This document shows, piece by piece, positions 8,064-17,162 of a stretch of DNA of 64,000 bases; the first letter of the stretch is position 1, and every line of letters starts with the position of its first letter. The stretch is from JALHOQ01 sp038144835 (GTDB taxonomy: Bacteria; Bdellovibrionota; Bdellovibrionia; Bdellovibrionales; UBA1609), in assembly GCA_038144835.1 (NCBI GenBank), contig JAYQON010000003.1, positions 12,208-76,207 on the forward strand, in the 5' to 3' direction. The position numbers and the translations under genes are program-made. The notes below the pieces were generated by a model that saw only the letters and a list, made by a program, of their open reading frames with translations, was not told the origin of the DNA and made no database searches.

Positions 8064-11000
8064 CACTTGAACTGAACCTTATATTCCAAATCCAAACCAA
8101 ACACGTTTTTTGTTTTATCGTCTTTTTGGTCGGCCACGTTGTTTTCGCGTCCGTCCCATGACCCGATGACAGACACGTTTTTATTCATTTTATACTCAAT
8201 CTTAACATTGTTGCTGGGGTTCGCCTGTAATGTGCTCGAGGCAGATGCACCCAACTTGGGAGTCCATTGTTTGCTGATTGTTACTTTTGGTAGCGAAGCG
8301 TTTTCTGGAGTGGGTTGCGATGATGAAACTTTGACGTCCACTCCAAAGGTGTCTTTGATTCTGCGGCCAGCCGCTTTTTGAAGTATGCCCGCGCCTACTG
8401 CGGTGGAGGTATTGGCCGCTTGCGACTGAGAGGAGCGGCGTTCATCCAAGCTCTTGGTGGTTACTCCTAGGGCTAAGAGCGAAACGATTTCTCTCTGACT
8501 GAGAGGAGGTTGAGAGTTCAGGATGATTTCGGGCGATGGCCCTCGCCCCTGCACTAAAAGGCTGACATCGTATTGATGTTCAGTCGTTCGCAGTTGATCG
8601 TCTTGCACACTTTCCGAAACGCGCGCGGCTGCTGTGAGGTATATTTTTGGACTTTTCGGAGGTGCGTTATTGTACTCCACAAAGGCCGAATTGACTTCAA
8701 AAGGCACATCACGGAAAAAAATCTTTGCCCCTGGCAAGGGGGTGAGTGTGCCTGAGAGCACGAGTCTGTCGGGAGTTCCAGTCGCTTTAAGAGAACCATT
8801 GATGCTCGCCTGGATGAGCGAGTTGTTGATGGCTAAGGGGTTACGCAAGTTTGCGTTGATCATGAAGGAAAATGGATGAAAGGCCTCTTGATACATAAAC
8901 CTTGGTAGGTAGGCGCTGGCTTTTACGTTTGTGCTTGTGGTGGTGTCTTCTCCAATTTCATACGTAATTTCTCCGCCACTGATGGAGTAGTCGATATCCA
9001 TTGTGTAGGGAAAGGTGCTTCCGTAGACAGCCACGGAACCATACCCATTGGTGCGAAAACCTTCTGGTACATTGAGTTTGGCGTCTTTGAAAGTGGCTTT
9101 GATGTCCACGGGACGAGATGAACCATTGAAACTCATCTTTCCATCGCCGCTCAGCTTACCCCCGGCAACGTCGGTACGCAGACTATTGATCACAATTTGA
9201 TTGCCGTTGAAAAGAAGATCGGCCCGGATATTAGAGAACGGGTGGATAAAATCAGCAAGCTTCGCATAGCCCTTATCCACGTAGGCCGAACCGCTCAACA
9301 TGGGCTTGCTGACGGAGCCACGCAAATCCATGGCTATTGACGCCAACCCACGCAAGTCTGAGATGAAGGGAGTGAAGAGTCCCAATAGACTAATATCGAG
9401 TTTTCCATTCAGCGATGCATTCAGTGCATTTCGGCTAAGACCGTTCACATCCAGCTTGAGAAGATTATCACTCTCTTGAATTGCGAAGTTTTTTGAATTG
9501 ATTACGCCATCGCGCATGGTGAGCAACATGGGCTTGTTGGCAGCCAGGCGTTTGGCGCCTTTGCGCACCATGAGTTGGTCGATTTTGACTTCTCCGCTAG
9601 CACCCCAAAAACCACCGCGTTGCGCCTGCAGGTTAATCTCGCCACTAATCAAACTGGCGAAATCCAATTGACGGGCGGATCGAGACACCAAAGAAAACAG
9701 CGTCAAGAAATCCCATTTGCGGGCTTTGGCCTTTAACATAAAGGGACCTGTACTTTGAAATGGCCAGGTGAAGTCTGTGATCAGTGTTTGGCCCAAAAAT
9801 TGTCCTGAACCCTCCATTCGGTCGGCAAGGAAGTTGAGTTTGACAACTGAATCTTCGGCGGGCTGGTCACCAAGAACCACCCGCGAAAAGCGTCCATTGA
9901 GCTCGATATGTGGTTGAGGTAATTGGCCACGCACCAACACGCTGAAATCAGCCATACCTTGCGCATCTAGACCCATGGCTAAAATGTTTTCGGACTGCTC
10001 GATACGCATACCTCGGGCCACCACGACGGTGTCAATTTCGCCTTTGCGATTAATTTGACCTTTCAGCTCGGCAACGCCCGAAGATTTGGTGAGAGTCACC
10101 CGCTCACTGCGCACAAGCCCATTAACCGATTTGACATTGAAAACGAATTCATCGAAGGCTTCGTTTGCTATCTGTCCGCGAAAAAAGCTCGACCGAAGAT
10201 CGTAACTGAGATCTTGAAAGTTTAAGGGGCCGTGAGCCTCAAGTTTACCCTGACCCGTACCGCTCGCGCTAAATGGGAGTTTGGTTTTGCGTTGAAAAAT
10301 GGATTGAATGTCTTTTAAATCAGCAAAAGGAATTTGAGCACTGACTTTGAGACGTCGATGGCGCAAATCAATATCAGCCTTACCATTGTAACGTGACACT
10401 TCATATTGCCCTTGAGCATCGTTGAAAGTGAGATGCCCGTCCTGGTAAGCGACTTTGGCGTTCAGATCACCTAGCGGGTAGTTTTCAAACCAGATTTTTT
10501 TGCCATTCAACTGCATTTGCATAGCTGCAGTTTTCGCATTGCCTTCGGTGCTGCCGTTCAACTTACCGCTGCCCTCAAGTTTGAGGCCGGCCAAATTTTT
10601 CACGTCCGCAAAATCAACGTGATCGCCTTCATACTTAATCTTGAAACCATTCTGGTAGTTGATGATACCGCTGGAGCGACCTTTTGACGACTGACCGACC
10701 TTGACATCCGCGGCGTACTCGACCTCATTCAAGGTGACTTTCGCTTCGCCATTGGCGTTTAGATTCAGGACTTCAATAATCGTTTCAGGATTTATCCGAC
10801 TTTGATACACGTTCAGGCGGGGAGAACCGATTTGCCCTTTACAGGTTAGAGCGGGCGCATTGTTCCACACGCCTTGGCAAAAAGCTTCTCCTCGGAAGGG
10901 GAGATGCACAGGTACGTTTTTTATGCCGATATTGCGAAGAAGCGAGGTGAGATCAATACGTTCAGCTTTCACTTGAGCTTTGATTTCTGGAGTCTGGCCG

Positions 11001-12049
11001 AGAGTTAAGTTCATTTCCCTTAAAACGACGCGCCCTGCGTTGTTCTCAAATCGCAAGCGTTCGCTGCTGATCGATTTCAGATCAGAGGATACATTGCCCT
11101 CAACCGTACCAATCACGTATTTGCTGATGATCAAATCACTAGTTTTTAACTCACCCTCGAACCGATAGGCTTTACCATCGCGTAGCTCGGTGCCGATATC
11201 TAGTTCTGCTAAGCCGTTGAGTTCGGGCAACTTTAAGTTTTGGCGGAATATACTTTCCCAATGATTTAGATCGGGGAGCAGCAGTTTGATGCGAGCGTCA
11301 ATGGCTCCGTTTTTTATTTGTCCACTGCTGAAATCACCACTGAGTCTGCCGCTGGCCACAACAAAACTCTGATCTGCTCTTAATTTAAAGGCTGAAATTT
11401 GAGCCTCATCAGCTTCAACAAGGGTACGCAATTCGACTTGCAGATTAAGGGGATCAATTGGTCCGCTTGGCTTTAAAAGTACGCTTGGAGCTTCAAGTTC
11501 AACAAATAGAGAGCGGTAACGATTCTCGATGAGTAAATTGAAATCAGAGATGCGAAACACCAAATTTTCGGGCAGCAAACGACCTTGTACTTGAATGCGT
11601 TCAAAGCTGATTTCATCGATGGGGAGCTTATAGATGTCGCCGAAGTTCAAATTCTTTCTTCCGCCTTCTGAGTTTTCAAAAAGTTCAGGTCGCAAAAATA
11701 AATTAAGTTCTGAGTCACGAATAAAGAGTCGAGCGAGGCGAATTTCTCCTCGCATCAGCGGCCATAGGGAGATACGAGCCCCTACCTGTTTGAGATGGGT
11801 GGGGGCCAAGTAGCGATGTAGGGGAGGTTTAGCGACCACACGCACATCGTCCATCACAATGCCTAAAGGCAAAAGGTGAAAGCTTAAATTGCTGGCAAAA
11901 ATTTTGACTGGCAGATGCTTTTTACTTAATCGTTCAACTTCTATTAATAAAAATTGCTCAAATTTGGGTAAGTGGTATTTGTAGCTAAAACCAACCATGA
12001 AGCTGAAACCTGCAAACACAAGGGTTCTGAACAGCCATTTGCGATTCAT
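8063..12049 (-). CDS. tamB: TamB / DUF490 translocation and assembly module protein
   Basis: About 1,328 residues: one N-terminal transmembrane anchor (FRTLVFAGFSFMVGF), then a very long series of short beta strands of the AsmA/TamB bridge type. The C-terminus is a canonical DUF490 domain (SLLALGVTTKSL, then DTFGVDVKVS and a final NVFGLDLEYKVQFK). TamB spans the periplasm from the inner membrane and contacts TamA, moving phospholipid and/or assembling outer-membrane proteins. The ATG at 12049 overlaps the stop of the upstream TPR gene (ATGA), with a GGAG box 10 nt before it; a TTG two codons earlier is a less likely start. The 3' end overlaps tamA, so the three genes form one operon. Confidence 0.88.
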   Translation of the reverse strand: MNRKWLFRTLVFAGFSFMVGFSYKYHLPKFEQFLLIEVERLSKKHLPVKIFASNLSFHLLPLGIVMDDVRVVAKPPLHRYLAPTHLKQVGARISLWPLMRGEIRLARLFIRDSELNLFLRPELFENSEGGRKNLNFGDIYKLPIDEISFERIQVQGRLLPENLVFRISDFNLLIENRYRSLFVELEAPSVLLKPSGPIDPLNLQVELRTLVEADEAQISAFKLRADQSFVVASGRLSGDFSSGQIKNGAIDARIKLLLPDLNHWESIFRQNLKLPELNGLAELDIGTELRDGKAYRFEGELKTSDLIISKYVIGTVEGNVSSDLKSISSERLRFENNAGRVVLREMNLTLGQTPEIKAQVKAERIDLTSLLRNIGIKNVPVHLPFRGEAFCQGVWNNAPALTCKGQIGSPRLNVYQSRINPETIIEVLNLNANGEAKVTLNEVEYAADVKVGQSSKGRSSGIINYQNGFKIKYEGDHVDFADVKNLAGLKLEGSGKLNGSTEGNAKTAAMQMQLNGKKIWFENYPLGDLNAKVAYQDGHLTFNDAQGQYEVSRYNGKADIDLRHRRLKVSAQIPFADLKDIQSIFQRKTKLPFSASGTGQGKLEAHGPLNFQDLSYDLRSSFFRGQIANEAFDEFVFNVKSVNGLVRSERVTLTKSSGVAELKGQINRKGEIDTVVVARGMRIEQSENILAMGLDAQGMADFSVLVRGQLPQPHIELNGRFSRVVLGDQPAEDSVVKLNFLADRMEGSGQFLGQTLITDFTWPFQSTGPFMLKAKARKWDFLTLFSLVSRSARQLDFASLISGEINLQAQRGGFWGASGEVKIDQLMVRKGAKRLAANKPMLLTMRDGVINSKNFAIQESDNLLKLDVNGLSRNALNASLNGKLDISLLGLFTPFISDLRGLASIAMDLRGSVSKPMLSGSAYVDKGYAKLADFIHPFSNIRADLLFNGNQIVINSLRTDVAGGKLSGDGKMSFNGSSRPVDIKATFKDAKLNVPEGFRTNGYGSVAVYGSTFPYTMDIDYSISGGEITYEIGEDTTTSTNVKASAYLPRFMYQEAFHPFSFMINANLRNPLAINNSLIQASINGSLKATGTPDRLVLSGTLTPLPGAKIFFRDVPFEVNSAFVEYNNAPPKSPKIYLTAAARVSESVQDDQLRTTEHQYDVSLLVQGRGPSPEIILNSQPPLSQREIVSLLALGVTTKSLDERRSSQSQAANTSTAVGAGILQKAAGRRIKDTFGVDVKVSSSQPTPENASLPKVTISKQWTPKLGASASSTLQANPSNNVKIEYKMNKNVSVIGSWDGRENNVADQKDDKTKNVFGLDLEYKVQFK

Positions 12050-13101
12050 GTCCAATCCACTCCTTCAGTCCAATCCCGAATCAACGCGTGAGCCGAACGG
12101 AAATCGGGGCGTATACGCACAATCGATTGCATGATTTCAATTGCAGCTCCCCCTTCTCCAAGGGCGTGCAAACATTGAGCACGCAGGTAAGAAACTGCAA
12201 AAGTTGATTCGGGGTCATTGCTGAATTTTACTTCCAAATGATTCAACACTTCCAAAGCCTCTATGAAACGTCGAGCGAGCACCAGTAATTCAACTCTAAG
12301 CCAGTCCGTAGACACTGAACTTTCAGCCGTAGATAGAATTTCGAGTGCCAATGCATATTCTTCCACGAAGATGAAACCAATAGCCATGTTTAGTGCGAGG
12401 TTTTTGTGTTCAATGCAATTATGTTCGGCAAATTTTGCGAAACAATTAAGCATCTCTTGGTCTGCACGAGACGGGGCAATGTAGGCCCGCTCCAATTTAT
12501 CCGCGACCAAGTCCGCATTGTGCGAAGCCAGAATATCCCGCGCCCATTGCTCGTCAAAAGTGCTCTTGAGGTTTTGTAGACTGATGTCCTCAGGAAACAG
12601 CTGCAGTAGGCGCCGCAAAACACGGCTAGCCTGATCATTCATGCGTTGGTTCAAAAGAAATTCATATTTTTCTATAAGGTTTTTTTTGAAATGTTTTTGC
12701 TCTTCGTTTTTGTCGGCCAGGAACTCCTCTCGGAGTTGCAGAATGCGGCTGTCCAGTGCGTCCCAGCCTGTTGCGCAGACAAGATCGGGTATTGCATTTT
12801 GTCGTCTTAAGCCTTTAACGACTGCGGCCAGAGCAAGTGCCGATGGCTTTATCCCTTTGTCTGAGGTCAACCTGATGACAAGATCAAAAGGAATTCGCAG
12901 TTTAGATTTTAGGCTATGTACCAAGAGTTCAATAAGGCTACCTTGGCGTTGCGAGAGATACAGAAAATGCCAAAAGGCTCGCTTATCTTCCCAGCTCAGA
13001 GAAGGATCGAGGATGCGACGCATGATTGTTGCGATCACATCCTGAGAACTTTTTTTATTTTTGAGAACTGAGCGCAGCTCCAGCTCATTGATGCCTTCCA
13101 A
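12046..13101 (-). CDS. Helical-repeat (TPR-like) protein, first gene of the tam operon
   Basis: A 351-residue all-helical protein without signal peptide. The C-terminal half shows TPR-like pairs (ALALEILSTAES, FIEALEVLNHLEV, YLRAQCLHALGEGGAAIEIMQSIV). The N-terminal part is helical with no recognised domain. The predicted start is a TTG at 13101 preceded by AGGGG at a 6-nt spacing. The stop overlaps the tamB start by four bases, so translation is probably coupled. A cytoplasmic adaptor or accessory role for TamB is an inference from position only. Confidence 0.72.
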   Translation of the reverse strand: MEGINELELRSVLKNKKSSQDVIATIMRRILDPSLSWEDKRAFWHFLYLSQRQGSLIELLVHSLKSKLRIPFDLVIRLTSDKGIKPSALALAAVVKGLRRQNAIPDLVCATGWDALDSRILQLREEFLADKNEEQKHFKKNLIEKYEFLLNQRMNDQASRVLRRLLQLFPEDISLQNLKSTFDEQWARDILASHNADLVADKLERAYIAPSRADQEMLNCFAKFAEHNCIEHKNLALNMAIGFIFVEEYALALEILSTAESSVSTDWLRVELLVLARRFIEALEVLNHLEVKFSNDPESTFAVSYLRAQCLHALGEGGAAIEIMQSIVRIRPDFRSAHALIRDWTEGVDWT

Positions 13102-13188
13102 AAAAATCCCCTAGTTGCGCTATGTTTTTAATTGTCCTAGGGAATTTAAAATTCGGCGAGGCCTGACCTGGTGCGTAAAGCGTCAATA

Positions 13189-13755
13189 TTATTTCAGGTT
13201 CACGCGCTCGACGTAAAGCCCGTCCGTCGTATTGATTTTAAGGGTATCGCCTTCGTTGATGTGTAAGGGCACTTGCACAACGTAGCCAGTTTCAAGAGTT
13301 GCTGGTTTATAGGTGTTCGTGACCGTATTGCCTTTGAAGCCGGGATCTGTCTGGACCACACGGAGGACAACAGACTTAGGCAGTTCTACTCCCACGGCCC
13401 GATCATTAAAGAAGCACACTTTGACTTGCAGGTTTTCCGTCAAATAATTGGCGGCATCGCCCAACAAATCGGGATCGAGAGAGATCTGCTCATAAGAGGT
13501 CTGATCCATAAAGTTGTAACCACCTTCATCTTTGTACAAAAAGTCCATGTCACGGTAAGCGACATCGGGCACTCCAAAGCGTTCTCCAGACTTAAAGGTG
13601 CGTTCTAAGTTTTGACCGGTGATCAGGTGTTTTAATTTAGTGCGGGTGAATTGATTGCCCTTTCCGGGCTTAACGTGTTGAAAGTCCACAACGGCGTAGG
13701 GTTCGTTCTCAATCAAGACTTTCAAGCCTTTTTTAAAATCACTTAAATCGTACAT
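13189..13755 (-). CDS. efp: Translation elongation factor P
   Basis: A 188-residue EF-P of normal length with its three beta-barrel domains: KOW-like N-terminal domain, central OB domain, and C-terminal OB domain ending in the conserved GLYVERV. The tip loop reads KPGKGNQF, so the lysine that other bacteria modify (Lys34 in E. coli) is present as Lys32. EF-P enters the ribosomal E site and relieves stalling at consecutive prolines. GAGG lies 5 nt before the ATG. No modification enzyme (epmA, epmB) is in the window. Confidence 0.95.
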   Translation of the reverse strand: MYDLSDFKKGLKVLIENEPYAVVDFQHVKPGKGNQFTRTKLKHLITGQNLERTFKSGERFGVPDVAYRDMDFLYKDEGGYNFMDQTSYEQISLDPDLLGDAANYLTENLQVKVCFFNDRAVGVELPKSVVLRVVQTDPGFKGNTVTNTYKPATLETGYVVQVPLHINEGDTLKINTTDGLYVERVNLK

Positions 13756-13802
13756 AATTACCTCAAGAAATGGGATTAGAAAGGAGTAATGGAAATTCAG
13801 TC

Positions 13803-14600
13803 CTAAGTAAACTGAGAATTCCTTTGAACTCGAACGAGAAGATCACGCAAAAAGGTGATTTTGCGTTCTAATACCTGTTTATGGCGGCTTGGCGGAGGGG
13901 AAGTTGCGGACTCCTCGCGTTCTAAGGTGCGTTGGCTTACCAAGCGGAGGCGTTTGAGTAGTTCGGGATGGGAACCAAAATTGTTTTCGGCATCCTGAAG
14001 CACCTGCAGAGCTTTCTCAACATCATTGCGTATAATAAACGCATCCGCGAGCGACAGGCTACGCTCGAGATCAGAGATGGAACCTTGCTTCTCGGGCTCT
14101 GAACGGATGGGCTTTAACGGTTCCATTCTGAGCTGATCTACCTGAGGAAGCGGTTTCATTTCAAAAAGATCTTGCTCGTATTCGTCGGCTGTCAGGGCTT
14201 CCAGTTTTTTTACGGCATGAGCTGCTTTTTCATTGGTCGGCGCCAGAAAGAGTACCATTTTGTAGGCTCTCAAGGCTTCTTTTGGTCGCTTGGTTTTTAG
14301 GTAACTTTCAGCAAGCAGAGAATGGGCCAGAATATTGTCCTGACTTAGCTCGACGGCCTTCTCTAACTCGTCGATCGCAGCCGCTGTGTTGCCTCGATCG
14401 ATAAAAACTTTTGCTAATGCTATGCGTCCTCCGCCGAAATTAGGGTTGAATTGGACTCCACGTACAGCTATCCGAAAGGCCTCTTCAAGAAGTCCCATTT
14501 TCCTGTACGCTTCGGTGAGAGGCGCGAAGACCTGAGATTTCGGGTCCTTTTGCAGGAGGATCTGGTATTTCTCAATAAGTTCAGGAATGATGTCTTGCAT
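13803..14600 (-). CDS. TPR-repeat protein
   Basis: About 265 residues with three to four clear tetratricopeptide repeats in the first 130 residues (for example AYRKMGLLEEAFRIAVRGV, AKVFIDRGNTAAAIDELEKA, AESYLKTKRPKEALRAYKMV). A linker rich in Pro/Glu follows, then another repeat-like segment (AFIIRNDVEKALQVLQDAE) and a basic C-terminal helix. There is no signal peptide, so it is probably a cytoplasmic scaffold. The ATG at 14600 is preferred; a TTG at 14606 is an alternative, both downstream of GGAAAG. It lies upstream of efp on the same strand (47 bp gap) and divergent from ruvC. Partner proteins are unknown. Confidence 0.75.
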   Translation of the reverse strand: MQDIIPELIEKYQILLQKDPKSQVFAPLTEAYRKMGLLEEAFRIAVRGVQFNPNFGGGRIALAKVFIDRGNTAAAIDELEKAVELSQDNILAHSLLAESYLKTKRPKEALRAYKMVLFLAPTNEKAAHAVKKLEALTADEYEQDLFEMKPLPQVDQLRMEPLKPIRSEPEKQGSISDLERSLSLADAFIIRNDVEKALQVLQDAENNFGSHPELLKRLRLVSQRTLEREESATSPPPSRHKQVLERKITFLRDLLVRVQRNSQFT

Positions 14601-14649
14601 CTTCAATTATCTTTCCATCATAATTTTTTTGGTGCAAGTGGGGGCTGCG

Positions 14650-15165
14650 TTGAGTGAAATCATCTTAGGTTTGGATCCGGGCAGCCGTCGGGCCGGATTT
14701 GGTTTGATTCGCGTGCGGGCTGAGCGTCTGGAGCACCTTGATCATGGTATTATTCGTTTAAATGAAAAGCTGAGTCTGGCTGAGCGTTTAAAGCGCTTAC
14801 AGGAAGAGTTACACAAAATATATTGTCAATTTCCGGTCACCACAACTGTGGTGGAAAAGATATTTTTTGGTAAGAATGCCGACTCAGCCTTTAAATTGGG
14901 CCATGCTCGCGGCGTTTGTTTGCTCGTCTCAGCGCAACACGGTGTACAACTCGAAGAATATGCGGCCCGCTATGTTAAAAAATGTGTGACAGGTTCGGGG
15001 GCAGCGTCCAAAGATCATGTGCAACTTGTGCTCATGAATTTACTGGGTTTGCGTGGAGGGCCTTTGGCTTTTGATGCTTCAGATGCATTGGCTTTAGCGG
15101 TGACCCATGCCCGCGTAAAAGACGCGAAGGCTCTAGTTAGAAAGGTTTTGGAAGAAAACGTATGA
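14650..15165 (+). CDS. ruvC: Holliday junction endonuclease RuvC
   Basis: A RuvC resolvase of standard length (171 aa) if translation begins at the TTG at 14650, where homology starts (SEIILGLDPGSRRAGFG) behind a GTGGGGG box. A GTG at 14638 is an alternative. The four catalytic acidic residues are visible: Asp in GLDPG, Glu in VVEKIFFGKN, and two Asp in DASDALALA. RuvC is an RNase H-fold dimer that cuts Holliday junctions moved by RuvAB. The stop overlaps the ruvA start (ATGA), making a ruvC-ruvA-ruvB operon. Confidence 0.93.
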   Translation: MSEIILGLDPGSRRAGFGLIRVRAERLEHLDHGIIRLNEKLSLAERLKRLQEELHKIYCQFPVTTTVVEKIFFGKNADSAFKLGHARGVCLLVSAQHGVQLEEYAARYVKKCVTGSGAASKDHVQLVLMNLLGLRGGPLAFDASDALALAVTHARVKDAKALVRKVLEENV

Positions 15166-15731
15166 TTAGTTATTTGCAAGGCCGCCCGCTGAGGTTTGGC
15201 GCTGATCACATGATATTGCTTGTTCAGGGGGTGGGCTATGAATTGCATTGCTCCACGCAAACTCTGCAAGACCTTGAGGGTAAAGCCTTTGTAGAGTCTT
15301 GGGTTTACACGCATGTGCGCGAAGATGCTTTGCAGCTGTTTGGTTTTTCTACTGAGTTTGAAAAGACTTTGTTCCTTTTGCTGTTGAAGGTGAATGGGGT
15401 GGGACCAAAATCGGCGCAGGCCATACTTTCGGGTGCGTCCGCCAGCCAGATTTCACAGTGGATTGAGGAGGCCAACACCGCCGCTTTGTCAAAGCTTCCA
15501 AAAATTGGCAAAAAGACGGCTGAGCAGATCATTCTGACTTTACAGGGTAAGTTGGTGCGCGTGGGTGAGACCTCGCTGGGGCAAAAGTTTGTGGCTCGAG
15601 CACAAATTGTATCCGCTTTGGTTAATCTGGGTTTTCGCATGACTGATGTCGAAAAAGTCGTTGATCAAATGGCGCCCGACACCGACCTCGAAGCGGGTTT
15701 GCGTCAGGGACTCTCGGCACTGACTTCGTAA
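15162..15731 (+). CDS. ruvA: Holliday junction branch-migration protein RuvA
   Basis: A 189-residue RuvA with the N-terminal OB-fold (MISYLQGRPL...GVGYELHC) and two helix-hairpin-helix DNA-binding motifs (VNGVGPKSAQAIL and LPKIGKKTAEQII). The C-terminal UBA-like domain contacts RuvB (AQIVSALVNLGF...VEKVVDQM). It binds four-way junctions as a tetramer and loads the RuvB motor. It overlaps ruvC by four bases and lies 12 bp before ruvB. Confidence 0.94.
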   Translation: MISYLQGRPLRFGADHMILLVQGVGYELHCSTQTLQDLEGKAFVESWVYTHVREDALQLFGFSTEFEKTLFLLLLKVNGVGPKSAQAILSGASASQISQWIEEANTAALSKLPKIGKKTAEQIILTLQGKLVRVGETSLGQKFVARAQIVSALVNLGFRMTDVEKVVDQMAPDTDLEAGLRQGLSALTS

Positions 15732-15743
15732 GAGAGGTTCACT

Positions 15744-16748
15744 ATGGAAGAACTTGAACGTTATATCGATGGTGACAAACAGGCTGCCGAAGCGGCTCTT
15801 GATGTCGATTTGCGTCCCCAATCTTTCGCCGATTTTCCAGGACAGGATAAAGTTAAAGAAAAACTTAAAGTGTTCACAAAGGCCGCGCAAAAACGTGAAG
15901 AACCCATGGATCACACGCTGTTGTGTGGTCCTCCGGGGTTAGGCAAAACCACCCTGGCCCATATTATTGCAAATACGATGGGGGCAGACTTCAAGTCCAC
16001 TTCCGGACCAGCTTTGCATCGCAAAGGTGATCTAGCAGCGATTCTTACTTCACTGAAGCCGGGCTCTGTGTTTTTTATCGATGAAATTCACCGTTTAAAC
16101 CGAGACGTGGAAGAGTACCTGTACTCCGCTATGGAGGATTTTTATATCGATATTGTGACTGGCGAAGGGCTTGGAGCTCGCAGTATGCGATTTCAATTGA
16201 GCCCATTCACGTTGATTGGTGCCACGACTCGCGCGGGCCTACTAAAAGCGCCGTTTCGCGATCGTTTTGGTATTGTCGAACGGTTGAGTTTTTACGATAA
16301 GGAAGCTCTAGTTACGATTTTGCAGCGATCTGCTTCTTTGCTGTCGATCGAGCTGCCTAGCGAGGGAGCGCGCCAGATTGCCCGTCGCAGCCGAGGCACT
16401 CCCCGGGTGGCCAATCGTTTGTTAAAGCGAGTTCGGGACTATGCGGATGTTCATGGCGACGGCACAGTCAATGCGGAGATGGCCGAATATGCTTTGAATC
16501 AGTTAGAAGTCGATCAATTAGGGCTTGATCCCATGGATCGCCGCATTTTGCTGCTGATTCATGAAAAGTTCTCGGGTGGACCAGTCGGGATCGAAACTTT
16601 ATCCGCAGCTCTCAGTGAGGAAGTTGATACTCTCGAGGAAGTTTACGAGCCTTTTTTGCTGCAGGAGGGGCTGCTACAGAAAACTCCTCGCGGACGAGTG
16701 ATCACAGATTCTTGTCGCGCTCACCTGAAAGCCTCAGAAGAAGTTTAG
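15744..16748 (+). CDS. ruvB: Holliday junction DNA helicase RuvB
   Basis: A 334-residue AAA+ motor of normal length. Visible motifs are Walker A GPPGLGKTT, Walker B FFIDEIHR, sensor 1 IGATTRAG, the arginine-finger region KAPFRDRFG, sensor 2 RGTPRVANR, and the C-terminal winged helix (GGPVGIETLSAAL). It drives branch migration with RuvA. AGAGAGG lies just before the ATG. The stop overlaps that of the convergent small lipoprotein gene by four bases. Confidence 0.96.
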   Translation: MEELERYIDGDKQAAEAALDVDLRPQSFADFPGQDKVKEKLKVFTKAAQKREEPMDHTLLCGPPGLGKTTLAHIIANTMGADFKSTSGPALHRKGDLAAILTSLKPGSVFFIDEIHRLNRDVEEYLYSAMEDFYIDIVTGEGLGARSMRFQLSPFTLIGATTRAGLLKAPFRDRFGIVERLSFYDKEALVTILQRSASLLSIELPSEGARQIARRSRGTPRVANRLLKRVRDYADVHGDGTVNAEMAEYALNQLEVDQLGLDPMDRRILLLIHEKFSGGPVGIETLSAALSEEVDTLEEVYEPFLLQEGLLQKTPRGRVITDSCRAHLKASEEV

Positions 16749-17023
16749 TCGTGCGGGCCTGTGCACTCATATGAAGTCTTTGAGTAATAATCTCGGTCAC
16801 TGTCGAGTGAGCATCGTTTAAAGAAGAACTGTTGCGGATTCCAGTCGCTTCGGTCGGGCATGGATTTGTTAAAAGTCATACCATCGGGGGCGTAGGCTTT
16901 GGGGTGCGGTTGTGAGTCTTTATCTAAATCTGGCATGAGATAAGTCTTTTGGGTGGACGGAATTGCGCAGCCAATAGAAGTTGATATCAGATTGGCAAGT
17001 AACAGATTTCGCAAGCACGTCAC
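16745..17023 (-). CDS. Small putative lipoprotein
   Basis: The frame is open to an ATG at 17083, but a GTG at 17023 gives a signal sequence directly (TCLRNLLLANLISTSIGC) with a lipobox-like Cys. About 90 residues remain, with a Pro/Asp-rich mature part and a short CSLDSDRDYYSKTSYEC loop that could form a disulfide. The lipobox is imperfect (Ser at -3), so lipidation is likely rather than certain. No family recognised. It converges with ruvB. Confidence 0.55.
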   Translation of the reverse strand: MTCLRNLLLANLISTSIGCAIPSTQKTYLMPDLDKDSQPHPKAYAPDGMTFNKSMPDRSDWNPQQFFFKRCSLDSDRDYYSKTSYECTGPHD

Positions 17024-17162
17024 CGCAAATTTGCCTCTGCTCACTCGCCCATTTACAGATAGAAAATTTGAGCCCAAAGCCATGGATCAAAGACTACCAG
17101 CATTGTCGAGTTATGACGAGAGTGGACATGTGTGACCAGACTAAGGGCAGAACTCAAGTTGC

